Positions 61,265 to 61,582 of a DNA stretch of 61,582 bases are shown here, one piece after another. Each line of letters begins with the position of its first letter. The stretch's first letter is position 1. A model generated the notes under the pieces. That model searched no databases. It saw only the letters and a list, made by a program, of their open reading frames with translations, and was not told the origin of the DNA. Both the position numbers and the translations under genes were made by a program. The stretch comes from Methylobacter sp. (GTDB lineage: Bacteria > Pseudomonadota > Gammaproteobacteria > Methylococcales > Methylomonadaceae), in NCBI GenBank assembly GCA_030653175.1, contig JAURZV010000037.1:1-61582 (forward strand), in the 5' to 3' direction.

Positions 61265-61582
61265 AACAGAAAAATTCTATCTCTTGGTTTGATTATTGAC
61301 AAGGATAGTAGTTGCTTATTTTCGATGTGGTAAAATTCCTCTCGGGAGAACACAAGCGGGGATATTATGTATTGCCCGCTATCTTCGGCTATACCAAAAC
61401 TTCCACTCCTGCTCACGTCCTTTACCTGCATGGACGAGGGAAATGCAGATATTGCATAACGCGGAATGGCGTGTAGTAAAGTAATGCAGGAGCAAATATA
61501 GGCAACCGAGGTTATAAAGAATCATTTGCTCTTTTCAATCAAACTCTCTTCGAGAGAAAAGAGGGCCGGAATGTTGTTTAAT
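61265..61582. other. Window end, repeats only
   Basis: Includes a worn GATGCAGG-type repeat (CATGGACGAGGGAAATGCAG, then GCAGATATTGCATAA, then TAATGCAGGAGCAAATA, about 61430-61512). Close to the end is an inverted repeat CTCTTTTC...TCTCTTCGAGAGAAAAGAG (about 61531-61564). No gene supported. Confidence 0.5.

Overview
The window looks like chromosomal DNA of a gammaproteobacterium of moderate GC content. The housekeeping genes (rplU-rpmA-obgE-proB, rpsT/murJ, tatABC-hisEIFAHB, ubiK-comM, rep, ispB, pilT/yggS, speA/speE) are of gammaproteobacterial type. The combination and the many palindromic repeats remind me of methanotrophs of the order Methylococcales, but no methane-oxidation gene lies here, so that assignment is only an inference.

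Layout. 1-7.9 kb is accessory DNA: a trypsin-like protease flanked by two decayed copies of another gene, a tandem J-domain membrane protein beside a GT41 glycosyltransferase-methyltransferase fusion, a frameshifted REP-associated (RAYT) transposase and a truncated IS4-type transposase. A perfect 29-bp inverted repeat bounds 2556-7782. 7.9-16.7 kb carries mltB and eight genes for the late steps of cobalamin synthesis (cobU, cbiB, cobQ, cobD, cobC, cobS, cobT, bluB), all on the minus strand and repeatedly separated by repeats. 16.8-19 kb has rubredoxin reductase, rubredoxin and a beta-hydroxyacid dehydrogenase. 19-21 kb is a graveyard of small toxin-antitoxin-like genes around an intact hicAB pair. 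21-37 kb is mostly core: speA/speE, ubiK, comM, a ParE-type toxin pair, rep, tRNA-Arg(CCG), ispB, ribosomal protein genes, obgE, proB, murJ. 37-53 kb holds purC, pilT, yggS, a GIY-YIG gene broken by a small transposon, a 1,736-residue exonuclease-RecQ-UvrD fusion, an NDH-2, an ABC-F protein and stress proteins. 53-59 kb holds a cold-shock gene, tatABC and a his operon. The end holds a candidate CsrA-binding small RNA and a DUF342 (FapA-like) gene.

The most striking theme is palindromic repeats, many of REP type with a GTAG head. They are not confined to intergenic DNA: several appear to be inserted in frame inside genes or to provide new gene ends. Examples are the Rep helicase, the ParE-like toxin N terminus, the RecQ-UvrD fusion, rubredoxin reductase, and the C termini of two antitoxin-like genes. 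A RAYT gene, the class of enzyme known to be associated with REPs, is in the same window. All product names rest on reading motifs by eye; no database search was run.
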